Program-made: the position numbers and the translations under genes
The notes under the pieces: model-generated
Told to the model about the DNA's origin: nothing
The model's database searches: none
What the model saw: only the letters and a program-made list of their open reading frames with translations
Shown: piece by piece, positions 12,629-34,170 of the stretch
How positions within the stretch are numbered: the first letter of the stretch is position 1
Layout: each line of letters starts with the position of its first letter
Source of the DNA: Piromyces finnis
Lineage: Eukaryota; Neocallimastigomycota; Neocallimastigomycetes; Neocallimastigales; Neocallimastigaceae
NCBI GenBank assembly: GCA_002104945.1
Contig: MCFH01000045.1
Location: forward strand, 310,001 to 374,000
Length of the DNA stretch: 64,000 bases
Reading direction: 5' to 3'

Positions 12629-13641
12629 TTATAAAACATCATCATCGTCGTCATCATCGTCATCATCATCATCGTCATCAGGATCATTATCTATATGGCC
12701 ATTATTTGCATTATGTAATTCTAAACTTAATTTGCAAACAAGTGGATACTAATAAATTAAAAATAAAAAAAAAATTATTTAAAATATAATCAAAATAAAA
12801 ACACCATATAATACTTAATCAATTCATAAATAAACTAATACTTACATGATCTGAAAGTAAATGTGTACCATATTTCGTAGTATCAACATACGATGAATTT
12901 GGTAAAAGAGAATTAATATGTTTTATTAAAACATAATCAATTCTTGTCTTATTTGGGAATTTATTTAAATCACCGGTAAAATTATGGTATGTACCCATAT
13001 TAGAATCAGGATTCAACATTTTATAACAGTCATTCCATCCAGTTTTATTTATATAATTTAATATAGGCTCATCTGCATCTTCTACATTAAAATCACCAAG
13101 TAAAATAACTTCATATGTTGGGAAATTATCTTCAACATGTTGATTAATAACTTCCATTGATTTTTGACGAGCGTATCTTGAACGATATTCTAAATGACAA
13201 TTATAAATAATATATCTATTCAATAATTCTCTATTATTTAGTTTTTCAAATACACCATAAGTACAAACTCTTGGGTGATAAGAATCCCAGCTTGGAGTTC
13301 CTGGAATTTCTGGTGTATCACTTAACCAAAAAGTATCAGAGTTATAGAGACGGAAAACACTTTTATCGTAAAAAATAGCTGAATATTCACTATTTTCATC
13401 ATTTATACTTCTCCCTATACCAACATAATCCAAGTTTGGAACATTTTTTTTTATGTCCTCTAATTGGAATTTTTGACCTTCTTGGGTACCTATTATACAT
13501 GGTTGAGCTTTTTTAAAAAATTCAAATACAGACTTACGACGATATTCCCATGAATTTTGACCATCTTTGGCTTTTCCTAATTTACAAAAAATAAAAAATT
13601 TAATATGATATAAAATAAAATTAAACATTTAATATTGATTT

Positions 13642-13680
<39 letters not shown>

Positions 13681-14261
13681 TAAAACTTTTATTTAAAATT
13701 TTAAAATTTAAAATATTATATTAATATCTTGAATTTCTTTCTCTTAATAAATATTATGCAATGAAAATAATAATAAAGACTAATAATATTTAATTAAAAT
13801 CATTTTAAATTTCAATTCTATTATACTTTAAATGAATTTCTTAATTTTTGTAATATTAAAATAAAATAATAAAAAAAAAACTAAAATATTTATATATATT
13901 GTATATATTAATTCATGAAAATGAATATTTAAAATAATAAAAAGAAAAAATACTAAATTCAATGATTTCTTAAATATAAAGATAAAAATAAATAGATTTA
14001 ATAAAGTATATCAAAAGAAAATCAAATACATTAAATAAATTGTTATATTTCATTTATATTTTCTATTATTGATAATTAATTTGCAAGTTTTACATAGTCT
14101 TTATACTTACCATATCTTAAGTTAAACGTTATAATTTTAACAGAATCTTCGTCTGTATCAACACCAATAATAGGTATATTTTTTTCTCTTTTTATAGAGG
14201 TTAAAAATAACAAAAATATTATTATTGTGAAAGCATAAATTGTGGTTTTTATTTTCCCCAT
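12629..14261 (-). CDS. Membrane-anchored endonuclease/exonuclease/phosphatase-fold hydrolase
   Basis: Three exons, 14111-14261, 12846-13576 and 12629-12748, give 1002 nt and 333 residues. An N-terminal hydrophobic segment (about residues 8-25, YAFTIIIFLLFLTSI) after a short basic stretch looks like a signal anchor or signal peptide, which would place the enzyme in the secretory pathway. The body is a metal-dependent EEP domain: FNLRYG...DGQNSW, IGTQEG with the metal-binding Glu near 83, FWLSDTPEIPGTPSW, LLGDFN near 207-213, and SDHYPL at the exon 2/3 junction (292-297). The closest pattern is the ElsH/COG3568-like group, whose members cleave phosphoesters; the substrate cannot be read from sequence. 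The protein ends in a run of about 14 Asp encoded by an imperfect GAT/GAC array. The last exon is easily missed because SDH falls at the splice junction. Confidence 0.85.
12638..12685. repeat. Imperfect ATC/GTC trinucleotide array encoding a poly-Asp tail
   Basis: About 48 bp of mixed ATC and GTC triplets (GAT/GAC on the coding minus strand) inside the last exon of the hydrolase. The mix of synonymous codons argues that the aspartate run is maintained as protein rather than being a fresh slippage product. Confidence 0.8.
13643..13675. repeat. (TAA)n microsatellite in the first intron of the hydrolase gene
   Basis: About 11 uninterrupted TAA units inside the 534-nt intron between exons 1 and 2. 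Confidence 0.8.
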
Positions 14262-14742
14262 AGTTTGTTTGATTAATAGATTATCAAAAATGAAAATAAA
14301 AATTCTATATTAAATTTGATATTATTTATTTAATTGTTATTGATAAAATTAATGTATTTTTTTTTAGAAGAAAAAGAAAAAGTTATTGTATTTTACTTTT
14401 CATAACATTTATGTTTAATGTTTAGTTTTGTTAATTTTTTTTTTTTTTTTTTTTTTTTTAATGCTTATAAAATTAGTGATAAAAATTAACAATTTAATTG
14501 TAAATTATATTCTTTTTTTTTATTTATTAATTTTTATTTTAAAATTTATATTTTATTTTTAGGAATTTTAATAATACTATTATAAATCATTTAAAATGAA
14601 TATTGTTTTAATTTAATAATAATTATCTATACTTTTATTCATGTTAAAAATTTTAAATGTTTTTAATCAAAACGTTCTTCAAATATTTTATTATTATAAC
14701 TTTTAATATATTTTAATAATTAAAACTACATTTAATTTGTAT

Positions 14743-14777
<35 letters not shown>

Positions 14778-16583
14778 GTGTGGATAAAATACAATAATTT
14801 AATTGGTAATTTTTTAATTTTATAGAGTAGTTTTATATATATTTAAAAATTTAATTTTGTTAATCATGTTACTATACTTTTTTATACTTTTTGTTTTAGT
14901 GAGCTATTCAATAAAATAGTTTAGTATTTAAAGAATTTATTGTTTTTAATTCTTTGTTTTTACTAACAACACTATTACCATTATTATTGCTATTATCAAT
15001 GACACAATAAATTCATTCATATTCACTTTTATATAAATTATTTTTTCTTTGTATTAAAAAAAATAAGATGATTGGGCATTTACTTATTGTTATATATTTT
15101 TTTAAAAAACAATTAAGAATATTATGGAGGATGGAATTATAATTCCAAAATAGAAATAAAAACAATAATAATATGCGTATATATATAGTAATTTCATGAA
15201 TAATTTAAACTAATAAAAAAAATGATAAAAACAAAAATTAAAAAATTACAAATTGTTATATGACAATTAAAATTTAATTAGTAGCATACTAAAAGCTTTT
15301 CTCATTATAGAGGAATTTATTTAAAGGTGAAATTTTTAATTTTGAAACGAAAAAAATAAAAATAAAAATATTATTAATATATCTTATTTTAAATATTGTT
15401 TTTTATTTTAATAGTTGATAAAGATATTAATATTTAAATTCAAAAAAATTACTTCTTTTTTTTTCTTTTATTGTCGTTCATCTTGAACTACAATTAAGAA
15501 AAAGTTTTTATTGTTACACTTTATGAAATTTTTACAAAGAAAATCATTATTACTAGCCATAAATTATTGGATATATTTCATCCATGTGCCACAGTAATTA
15601 TAATGAAAATGTTCCATATAATTTTTTAATGAAAAAAATAATAGTAATTATAGTACATATAATTATTAATATAGATTAATATAGAATTTAATTAATTATT
15701 AATTAACGGACTAAATAAAAATATCAAAAAAATATTTATAAAAATAAAAAAAAAAAATTGGTATAATAAAAAAAGAAAAAAAAGTTAGAAAATAGTTAAG
15801 GTTAGAGAAATATACGATAAAAATTTTTTTACTATTTTATTGTGTTTTTGTATTATTATTTTATTTTGTTTTATTATTATCTTTGTATTTTTATTTATTA
15901 AAGTATAAATTAAATCACTTTTTTTTTTTTTTTCATCTATAATTATTTAATTTTAAAATTTTAAAAAAAAAAAAAGAAACCTACAATTCTCTTAACGTTT
16001 TATAATAAATAAAAATATTTTATTTTATTTAATACATTATAAAGTAAATAGAGGAATTTAATAAGTTTTTTTTTTTTTTTTTTTTTTACTTTTTGAATAA
16101 ATAAAATAAAATATTATTAATTATAAAAAATATAAAAAGGTATTTATTCCTTTTTATATTTTTATTGTTTTCTTTTTTATAGTTAGTATAAAAGTGTATT
16201 GAATTTTAAATTTAAATTTTTGTAATTCCATATCCTTAATTTCAAAACTAATACAAACATATAAAGCTTTTCTAATGGCAACTTAAAAAAATGTTTTATT
16301 TCATTTCATCTTATTAATTTTTCAATTATTTTTAAAAGTGGTTGTCACATAATTATTAATTATAAAAGAATATATATATTATAAAATTTTTTATTTTTTA
16401 ATTAATAATTTAAATATACATTTTAATTTTAAGAAATTAAAAATTAAAAATCGTAATCAATAGTAATATTTCATTTATAAACTATCAAATAATAATTTTT
16501 AATAATATAATATTGGAATAATTTTGAAAAATAGTTTTTTTAAGGAAAATTTAATTTTACTAAATGAATAACTTTTATTAAAT
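14262..16583. other. Divergent intergenic region of 2.3 kb
   Basis: Lies between divergent starts (hydrolase on minus, INO80 on plus). It contains a (TTTA)n tract near 14743-14778 and many A/T homopolymers. No gene or recognisable RNA seen. Confidence 0.5.
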
Positions 16584-24729
<8,146 letters not shown>

Positions 24730-26054
24730 AAGAGGTGAAAATAAACATTATTCTTATTTTCATATATACTATAATTTGCAGTATTATTATTAGTAAAGAA
24801 AAAATAGAAAATAAAAATACTAATTTATTTTCAAAAAAAGAAAAAAGAAAAAAGAAAAAGAAAGAGGGGATAGTAAAAATTATTGTTGTTGTTATTATTG
24901 AAAACATTAACTATTATCAATTTAAACATATAAATATCATATTTTTAAAATATTTTTTTTATTATTCTTATTATTATTATTATTATTTATTTATTCATTT
25001 ATTATTCATTATTTTTCAGTAATATAGTTTTTTTATTGTTTGTTTGTTTTGTTTTTTATTATAAATATATTCTTAAAATGTACAATTTTAGTTTTTATAT
25101 ATTATTTTTTATATATATATTTAGTTTTTTTTTTCTTTTTTTTTTTTTTAAAAAAAAAAAAAAAGTTTAACAATTGTTTTAAATTTAATATATATTTTAA
25201 ATTTTAAAAAAAAAAAAAAAAGCCATAAGAATATATCCAAATGAAATAAATAAAATACTTTAATTATAAAATAAAATATCTCTTTATATTTATTTGTATG
25301 TTTTTTTTTATTTTTTTATTTTTTAGTTTATTCATTTAAAATATTTTTTTATACTATTTTTTGTGAAACATTTGAATTGTGATGTAAAAATATTTTTAGT
25401 GAAACCTTCACCATAAAAATTTATAAAATATTAAAAATATACCATAAAATTTAATATAAAATTTTTTTTAATTTTTATTATTAATATTTTAAAATTAAGA
25501 TTAAACTTTATATACAAAAAAAGAAGAAAAGATACACCACACAATATTAAAATTAACCAAAATTATAAATATTTTTTTTTTTAAAATAAAATACTTAAAA
25601 AAAAAAATTGAAAAAAAAAAAAAATTAAAAATTTTAAGATTGTTTATAAACTATCTTAAAATATTATAAAACCAATAATAAAAAGTATATATATAAAGTA
25701 AAGAAGATGAGAAATTGAAAAATAATAAAAGTATATACATTTATCATTCAAAATATATTAATATATATCAATTTAAACTTCAAAAGAATTATTTATTAAT
25801 TATTATCCTACCTACCTTTTTTTTTTATTTATTTATAGTTTGTAAAATAAAGATTCAATTTATAAAATTAACAAAAAGAAATATCAATCTATTATTAAAA
25901 AATAATTATAATTGAATTTTGGATTAATAATAAATAAACAATTTTAATAATAACTTCTTTTTTTTTTCTCAAAAATCTTTTGAAACACTATATAACAATT
26001 ATTATAAAACAAAATAAAGTTAATATATATGTAAAAATAAAATAAATAATCAAA
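24730..26054. other. Intergenic region between INO80 and the sugar transporter
   Basis: Homopolymer-rich A+T sequence. Short open frames here are low-complexity Ile/Tyr/Phe products with no family resemblance. No gene supported. Confidence 0.5.
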
Positions 26055-28020
26055 ATGTTTCAAAAAAAATATTTATTTATGTACTTTGTTGCCTTTGTGG
26101 CATCCCTTGGAGGTTTTCAATTCGGTTATGAAGTTGGTATTTTAGAGTAAGTAACAATACTATTATTTTTGTTAAATTTAACTTTATAAATTAACTTAAT
26201 AAACTATATCCTAAATAGTTTGGCATAAGAAAAAAGTATTAATGTAATGAAAAAAAAAATTTTTTTCTTTTCTTATCTTCATTATTATTTTATATATATT
26301 CCAAAAATACAAATAGATCTATTAAAAATTTCTTAAACTTCAAAACCGATTTTCCACTATTATACGATAAACGTTTGGAATTAAATGCAGATAATAATGA
26401 ATATACATTTATATACGAAGAGAATAAACTTAAAAATGCATTTTTATTATCAGTATTTTGTATTGGTTGTGTCATAGGAACTTTAATTGTCCCATTAGTT
26501 TGTGGTAATGTTTCTGTTTCATAACTAAAATATATATATATATATTACAAAAGTGATAAAATGAAAATTAGATAAATAAAATTAAATAAAATATAATAAA
26601 AAATAAAAAAAGGATTATTAAAAGAATTATAATATTAAAATATAGTGGTAATTTATTATAGAAGGAAAAAATAATTTCAATGTTATATAAAGTATATTGA
26701 CAGTAAATACTCTTATAAATTATTATTATTAATATTATTTTTAATTAAAAAAAAAAAAGATTTCTTCGGTCGTAAAAGAACTATCTTATTTGGCGCTGCT
26801 ATCTTTGGTTTTGGTAGTCTTTTTGCTGTAAGTAATATATACTAAAATAAAAAAATAAGTTCATATAAACAAATAACAAAATAGTAGTAATATAATTATA
26901 TTTGTACAAATAATAAAAAATATTTTTTATATGTTATTTAAATAGGGTATTATTTCAGATTTATGGTTATTTTATATAACAAGAATTATTATGGGTATAG
27001 GTATTGGTCTTCTTTCAACCATTTGTCCTGTATATATAGCAGAAACAGCACAAACAGAAAAAAGAGGACAATTAATTACTTTATATCAGTTAATGATTAC
27101 TGTGGGTATTTTATTAGCCTATGTCACAAAATCATTTTTAAATTGGATTCTTTCCACAGATTCACATGTCCAATGGAGAGTCGTTCTTGGTAATCAAGTT
27201 ATTCCAGGTTTTTTCTTATTGGTAATAATCAAAATCAAAATGAATATAGACATAAAAGTTTTTCTTAATTAAATATTAAGAATGAAATAAGAGAAAGAAA
27301 GGAAAATTGTAATAATAATTTCATTTTCCATATATTTTGTATTTTATAAATAGATTATGATGTTCTTCTTACCATGTTCCCCAAGATATTATATATGGCA
27401 AGAAAGAGATGATGATGCATTAAGAATTGTTTCAAAATTACGTGGTATATCTACTACACGTGATCCAGAAATTCAAAGTGAATTTCAATCTATGAAAAGA
27501 TCACTTGAAATTGAAAAGCATAAATATTCTATTTCCTGGAGCGAATTTTTATCTAGACCAATGTTAAAAAGAGTTCTTATTGTCATGGGTCTTCAAGCGC
27601 TACAACAATTTACTGGTATTAATTTTATATTAAACAACCATCAAAATATTTTTGATGAAATATTTTTCGGTAATAATTCCAATAAGGATAGTATTGAAAA
27701 CCTTCCTCTTATATTAGGTTTTGTTAATGTAATTATTAATGTCATTGGCACACTTCCTACCTTTTTCTTAATCGAAAAATGGGGTAGAAAAATATTATTA
27801 ATGGTTGGTAGTGTTGGAATGGCTTTAACTTTAGGTATTAGTTCTGTTGCTGATTATATTAATAATAATAATAATAATAGTAATATAATATATTCGTATG
27901 TTTCAGCCTGTGGTATCATCTTATTTATTCTATTTTTCGCATGTTCATGGGGACCTGTAGTTTGGGTTTATCAAAGGTACTATTAAATTTTAATTTTTAA
28001 TTTAATTAAAATATTTTTAA

Positions 28021-28051
<31 letters not shown>

Positions 28052-28548
28052 GTGAAGTATTCCCAATGAGAGTTAGATCCAAAGCTGTTGCTTTCTGTTC
28101 CTTAGCTAACTGGTAAATTTTATAAAAAAATTTTTTTATTTATCGAAAAAAAAAAAAAAACTCATTAATCATATCAAAATCTAATCATTTAATTAACCAT
28201 ATATACTATTCAAATTAATATTATGATCATTTTATTCCTTTTTTTTTTTTTTCAATTTTCTTATTTTTCAATGTCTTATTTTTTAATACTGTATAATAAT
28301 TTAATAGGTCATGTTTTGCTTTAATTGCCACTGTTTACCCTTTAATAGAAAAGTCATCAGTAAATAATGAAAATCAAAAAAATAAAAATAGAGGTTTAGA
28401 AGCTTTTCATGTTAATTTTATTTTTGCTTGTTGTTGTCTATTTTCCTTATTATATGTATTAATATTTGTTAAAGAAACAAAAGGTGTGGTTCTTGAAGAT
28501 ATGGACTCTGTTTTCGAAAGTAGTAAAGAAAAATCTAAACAAAAATAA
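26055..28548 (+). CDS. Major facilitator superfamily sugar transporter
   Basis: Seven exons, 26055-26146, 26317-26504, 26760-26827, 26946-27221, 27354-27976, 28053-28112 and 28308-28548, give 1548 nt and 515 residues, the usual length for fungal hexose transporters. Sugar-porter signatures occur in order: GGFQFGYEVG in helix 1, DFFGRKR after helix 2, a PVYIAETA form of the PxYxSE motif after helix 4, PCSPRYY before the central loop, QQFTGINF in helix 7, EKWGRK in loop 8/9, GPVVWVYQSEVFPMRVR in helix 10, and a final VKETKG. About 12 membrane segments are expected. The helix-1 Asp of GYD is Glu here, and the PESPR motif is PCSPR. Substrate cannot be fixed from sequence, but a hexose is most likely. 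The gene follows INO80 on the same strand with no sign of co-regulation. Confidence 0.9.
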
Positions 28549-28917
28549 ATTTAAATATTATTATAATGGCATAAAATATAAATCTAGAAATAAAATAAAA
28601 TAAAAACATTTCACAATAAATCATAAATAATAAAAGTAAAAAAAAAAAATAATAAAAAAAATAAAAATAAAAAAAAAACGCCGTTTCAAACAATAAATTT
28701 ATATATAACTTCAAATTTAGAGTTAGTATATAAAATATAAATATTATCAATATTAATAAAAAGATTAAAAAAAATAAATTGTAAATTTAAAGTATTAAAA
28801 ACTAGTTAAGCATATTATATTATATTATATTATTAGGATAAATTATTATTCATCAGTTTGTTTATTTATTTATTTATCTATTTATTTATTTATTTATTTA
28901 TTTATTTATCTATCTAT

Positions 28918-28952
<35 letters not shown>

Positions 28953-28957
28953 TCTAT

Positions 28958-29016
<59 letters not shown>

Positions 29017-29957
29017 TTCTATATAGTATATAGAGTTGTAATTTTTAAATTATATATCTTAACTTTTTAATTTTACCAAATTATGAAAAAACTAAAAAAA
29101 AAAACAAAGTTAAGGTTTACAGAATTATAAATTGTTACTAATTTTTTTTTAATATTTTTCCATATAATAAAAAAATTAATATTAATCCTATTTTAATATT
29201 TTAAACATAAATTTACTATTATTATTAATACGTATCTTTCTTTAAAACAAAATTTAATCTTGAAAAATTACAAAATTCACACTTTAAAATCAAAATCTTT
29301 TTTATTATTAACTATTATATATATACAATTAAATAATAATAAGTATTTATTTATTAAAAGCTTTTAAAAAAGCTGTTAATAATATTAATGATCATTTTTA
29401 TATGAAATGAAATCTTGATTAATAATATTTTCTATATATATATATATATATATAGAAAAATGTATGTTTATAGGAAATATATATTTATAATGAATATTAA
29501 TGTATATATTTAGTTATATACTACAATATTGTTTCACCTTTATAAATTACTAATATTAAACTTTAATATAAAAAAGTTAATTTAATATATATATGTATAT
29601 TTTCTTTTTTATGAAAAGAAAAAAAAAAGTAAAATAGCAAAAAATTCTATACTAATAATTTTAATTTTGGAAAATATTTGATAAAATGAGTTATAATATT
29701 ATGACTTGAATATTAATTTTTCATTTTTCATTTTTTTTTTTCATTTTTGTTTTAATATGTTTTTTAAGTTTGATAAATAAAACTTTTTAGCATTAAGTAA
29801 AAATTTATAATTATTGATTATTGATAGAATTTATCAAATGTGAGTTTATTAATGGTTTGATTAAATATATAAAACTAAAAAGGGAAAAAAAAAAAAAAGC
29901 ATTGGTGTAATTGCGATTCGAAATATAAATGGTGCTTTTCATTTCTAAATCATAAAA
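28549..29957. other. Convergent intergenic region with TTTA array
   Basis: Lies between the 3' ends of the transporter and histone H1. Apart from the tetranucleotide array listed separately, only A+T sequence; an (TA)n run sits near 29435-29455. Confidence 0.5.
28861..29018. repeat. (TTTA)n tetranucleotide array with TCTA variants
   Basis: About 158 bp of TTTA units with scattered TCTA units, so a few imperfect repeats have themselves been copied. It is open in one frame and would translate as Leu-Phe-Ile-Tyr repeats, which is coincidental. Confidence 0.95.
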
Positions 29958-30729
29958 TTAATTTTTTTTATTACATTTTCTCTTAGCTGTAACTTTGGCT
30001 TTCATTGTACTTGTTTTTGGGGAAGCCTTTTTTGGAGCTGCTTTAGTAGCTGCTTTACTGGATGTTTTAGTAGTTTCCTTAGTAGTTGCATCATCCTTTT
30101 TTGTGGTAGCTTTTGATTCTTTTTTCTTATCTTCTTTAGCTTTAGTCTTAGTAACTTTCTTTTCAACTTTTTTCTCAACCTTCTTTTCAACTTTCTTTTC
30201 AGCCTTCTTTTCCTTCTTAACTTCTAGTTTCTTTTCTTTTTTTTCTACAGGCTTTTTTGCTAATTTCACTAATATAAATAATATATATAATTAGAAAACA
30301 ATTAATTTTAAACTTTTTTACTCTTATTTTCAATATAAAAAAAAAAATATGAATTAAATATTTACATGGCCCACTAGTACCCTTTGGTTGAATGAAAATA
30401 CCTTTTTCAACACAACTCTTAATTGTATTTCTAATAAAAGCATCAGCATTATCAGCAACCTATACATGTTTTTATTTATTAAATAATATATATATATATT
30501 AAGAATAAATTCGATAATTTAATTAAAATGAATACATAGATATTTCTTATTATTATTGTCTTTTGAATAAATATCAAGGAAATACCTTAAAATTAGCATG
30601 AATATATTTCTTAATAGCTTGACGACTACTACCGTTTCTTTCCTTAAGATTAACAATAGCAGCTGTGATCATTTCCTTGTATGTTGGGTGTTCGGCTTTC
30701 TTAGAAGCGGCATCCTTTCCAGTAGACAT
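29958..30729 (-). CDS. Linker histone H1
   Basis: Three exons, 30586-30729, 30366-30459 and 29958-30268, give 549 nt and 182 residues. [20 protein letters not shown] leads into the H1/H5 winged-helix globular domain (about residues 12-82), with [14 protein letters not shown] and [13 protein letters not shown] matching the second and third helices, and a GTSGPLKLAK beta wing. The C-terminal 100 residues are almost entirely Lys, Ala, Glu, Thr, Ser and Pro, as expected of the DNA-binding tail, with [15 protein letters not shown] near-repeats. It binds linker DNA at the nucleosome dyad and compacts chromatin. Introns and the lack of an obvious histone stem-loop in the 3' flank suggest an ordinary polyadenylated transcript. 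Confidence 0.93.
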
Positions 30730-31372
30730 TTTTCTATATTTTTTAATTATTAAACTAGTTATTCATGGTTAGTTTTTATGAATGACAATTATTTTCCGTT
30801 ATTTTAAAAAAAAGAAATTGATTTTTATAATAAAAATACAACAATATAACAATATTTTTTTTATCTCTCATAATGTTTATTTCTTATCTTATTTCAATTT
30901 CCATTTATTAACAATAATAATTAAAATGAAAACAATTATTTTTTTTGAATGTGATCTTTTAATTGCTTAAATTTCCCTTTATATTTTTTATCAAGTTAAA
31001 ACTTTTGTTTATATTTAAAAATATCTCTTTTCCCATTATTTTTTTTTTTTTACTTTTTTTTTTTTTTTTTGCTTATTTTAATTAACAAACTAAACAAATA
31101 AAATATAAAAAAAGCTAATAGTTTTATTTTCATAATAGATATATTCTCTTTTTAAAAAAGAAAAATATACTCAATTTGTATTATCAAAAATTTACCTGTT
31201 CTGTATTCGTTTATATTTTTATAAAAATAATATTATTAAATATTATTTCTTTTATTACTTTTCTTTTTTATATTATTTGTTTACTTTAACTATACTAAAG
31301 CTAAATAAAAAAAAAAGAAAGAAAGAAAAATATAAAGGAACTTTTTTTTTTTCTTAGTTTTAATAAAAATTT

Positions 31373-31412
<40 letters not shown>

Positions 31413-32540
31413 CATCAAATACAAATAATAAAAAATATATAAATCTTATTAAATATTTATTATTTAATCTTATTTTTAATGAAATAGTAAAAAAAAAAAA
31501 AAAAAAAAAATTAAAATTTTAATTATTAATTTTTATTTTATAATTGAATAATAAAAATAATAATAATAGTAGTAGTAGTAATACTTGAATTTTTCGATGT
31601 TGAATATTTTAATAGCAATAGAAAATGATTATATTTACGTATTCACTTCATTGTAACAATAAAAGATAGAAAAGGCTATTTGTCGATACTATACTTTATT
31701 TTTAACATCAAATTATCAATAAAAAAAAAGTAGAGAAATATTTAACTTTTGATGTAACATACTTTTAATGATAAATTAAAAAATATGTCATAAACTAAAA
31801 TGGCTTTATTATCATTAATAAATAATATAATTACATTATTAATTATTACAAAATTGGTATTATACGTTGATTTATGGCTTTATTCTATTTTATTGAAGAT
31901 TTAAAGTTAGGTTTAATAGGAGAAATTTTAGAAAAATCAACTTTCATTATTTTTGGTAGAATAATAATAATTAATAATATTAAAAATTTTAAATTTAGTA
32001 TTATAATTTTTTATTATAAATTAAAATTTTTATTAATAAATAAAATGTAATCATTTGATTTTTTGTATCTAAAATTTTAAAACTATAATTAATAATATAT
32101 TTGTATAAATATATCAGAATATATTGATTATAAAATAATAATAAATTAATAAATGTTAATTTTATTTCCTATTAAAATAATATTAATTTAAGATGGATAT
32201 TAATTTAAAAGGTACCAAATTATTTTTTTATGAGTCGATCCTATGATTTTCAATACACTGATAACACGTGTATATTATATTTTTATGTATCATTATAATA
32301 TATATAGAGAGTGTGTCTATTTTATTACTCTTTTTTGAATTATTATTATAATACTGTAGAATGATATAAAAATCCACTTTAAATAAAAACAAAATACATA
32401 TGTAAAAGATAACCATCAAAGCTTTTTTTTTTTAATGAAATAAAAGGAAAATTTTAATAATTATTTATTCAAAAAATAAATAAAAATAAAAATAAAAAAT
32501 ATTCTTTGTATTATTTCCTCTAAATAGAGTTAATAATTAC

Positions 32541-32585
<45 letters not shown>

Positions 32586-32919
32586 TAAATTTCAATAGGA
32601 AAAACAATAATTCCATTCAAAAATTCAAAAGTGAAAAGATAATATTTATTTTTATATTTTTTTATTAAAAGAAATCATTCTTATAATTCTGGTTTTAAAT
32701 ATAAATATATATATATAAAGAATATATATTAAAAATCATTTTTAAAAAAAAAAATAAGAAAAAATAATAATTTAAAAAAATATTTTTATAGATTCTTATA
32801 TAAATAAAAATAGTCAGTATTTATATTTATAGATTATTATTATTATGGATCAATGTTTTTTTTTTATATTACTATTTGCTTTAGGTTCGTCTTTTATTTT
32901 CTGACAGATGTCGTTATTT
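30730..32919. other. 2.2-kb AT-rich gene-free stretch with microsatellites
   Basis: Upstream of histone H1 and downstream of the coiled-coil gene. It carries (TTA)n at about 31375-31412 and (GAT)n at 32541-32583. No open frame with family resemblance on either strand. Confidence 0.5.
32541..32583. repeat. (GAT)n trinucleotide repeat, uninterrupted
   Basis: Forty-three bases, 14 perfect GAT units plus one base, in intergenic DNA. It is perfect, unlike the coding array at 12638-12685. No gene is supported around it. Confidence 0.9.
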
Positions 32920-34170
32920 TTAAACTTTAGCTTTTTCTAATAATGAATTAATTAAACGAAGATGTTCTTTTCTTTGAGATTGGTATTCAGCAATTTTTAT
33001 TTTATCCTTTTCGTGTTGTTCAGTTAATATACGAATTTGTTCCTCTTGAGCTTTAACAACTAACTTAAGGTATGGAGCTTCATTACTCATATCAGCTATT
33101 GAAGAACTAGTACCGATACCACCAATAGTTCTTCTTCTCTTACTACGACTCATACTACTAACACTGGTGAGTGAAACAAGACTCTTATTCTTTTCAATAG
33201 TACTATTAGCCATCTTTAAAGACTTTTCTAAATCTTGAATAATACTGGTTTGTCTTTCAATGGTTTTTTCTAATTCTTCAATTTTTTCTTTTTGTTTAGT
33301 AATAGTTGAATTTAATTGTTCGACAAAGATCTTATTTTTGCTTTCTTCACTTTCAAGCATAGCCTTTTTAACTTTTTCTGCTTCTTCAAGTTCAGAAATA
33401 AGAATTTCATTAGATTGAATAGTCTTTCTTTGTTCCAATGTTTCATTTGTAAGTTGTTCAATGTATTCCTTTAAGTTTACATTTAATTCAGTTTCAGCTT
33501 CTTCTGAGGATGGTGCAGTAACCTTACCTTCACTATCCTTTTTATTGACTTCGGTTTGATTGTTTTTGTAGATTACATTTAATTTTAATATTTTGTTATA
33601 ATATTCATTAACAGATTCTTGAAGAGTAATTTTACATTTTTCTAAGCATTCAATCTTTAATGCTTGTTTTTTAATATCTTCTCTTAATTTTTCATTAGCT
33701 AATATTAAAGTATCATTTAAACTTTCTTGTTCATTAATTTTTTCATTAACTTTAGTTTTTTCAGTTTCCTTTTCAAATTTAAGATTGTCATTCATTTGAT
33801 GAAGGAGACCAATTTTTTCTTTTAATACAGTATTAACTTGTTCTGCTGAAGCTAATTGATCTTTAACATCTTTAATATTTTCGTCTAAAAGATCTAATTC
33901 TTTTTTAAGTTTTTCATTTTCAACATCTTGTTCAAGAACAATTTTTTGATATTCTTCACAATTATGACATTTAAAGAAAAAGTTGAGGAAGGAACGTCTT
34001 TTATTCAATCTTAAATTTCTCTTAAGTGAAGCTTTTTTATCAGTGTGAAAACTTCTTCTTCTTTTTCCAAGTTTTGTTGAGGATAATGTGGATAAATTAG
34101 CATAATCATTTTCAATGTCTGAAAGGTCAGATACTGAAGAAGCAGAAGAAGAAGGAATTGAGTATGGCAT
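32920..34170 (-). CDS. Coiled-coil protein of unknown function
   Basis: A single exon of 416 residues. It starts MPYSIPSSSASSVSDLSD, followed by a basic region (KRRRSFHTDKKASLKRNLRLNKRRSF), a lone CxxC (about 68-71), then nearly uninterrupted heptad-like Glu/Lys/Leu/Ile sequence from about 72 to 320. A Ser/Arg linker (SVSSMSRSKRRRTIGG) precedes a second short coiled coil to the C-terminus. This suggests an elongated dimer or structural protein, perhaps cytoskeletal or septation-related, but I recognise no family. The basic stretches could be nuclear-localisation or phosphorylation sites. It is one of the few intronless genes here. Confidence 0.8.
   Translation of the reverse strand: MPYSIPSSSASSVSDLSDIENDYANLSTLSSTKLGKRRRSFHTDKKASLKRNLRLNKRRSFLNFFFKCHNCEEYQKIVLEQDVENEKLKKELDLLDENIKDVKDQLASAEQVNTVLKEKIGLLHQMNDNLKFEKETEKTKVNEKINEQESLNDTLILANEKLREDIKKQALKIECLEKCKITLQESVNEYYNKILKLNVIYKNNQTEVNKKDSEGKVTAPSSEEAETELNVNLKEYIEQLTNETLEQRKTIQSNEILISELEEAEKVKKAMLESEESKNKIFVEQLNSTITKQKEKIEELEKTIERQTSIIQDLEKSLKMANSTIEKNKSLVSLTSVSSMSRSKRRRTIGGIGTSSSIADMSNEAPYLKLVVKAQEEQIRILTEQHEKDKIKIAEYQSQRKEHLRLINSLLEKAKV

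Noticed and set aside
12522-12752. Open frame on plus encoding a poly-Ser run
   Set aside because: It is the antisense of the GAT/GAC array that encodes the poly-Asp tail of the hydrolase on the minus strand.
28858-29070. 70-codon frame of Leu-Phe-Ile-Tyr repeats
   Set aside because: It is a translation of the TTTA microsatellite.
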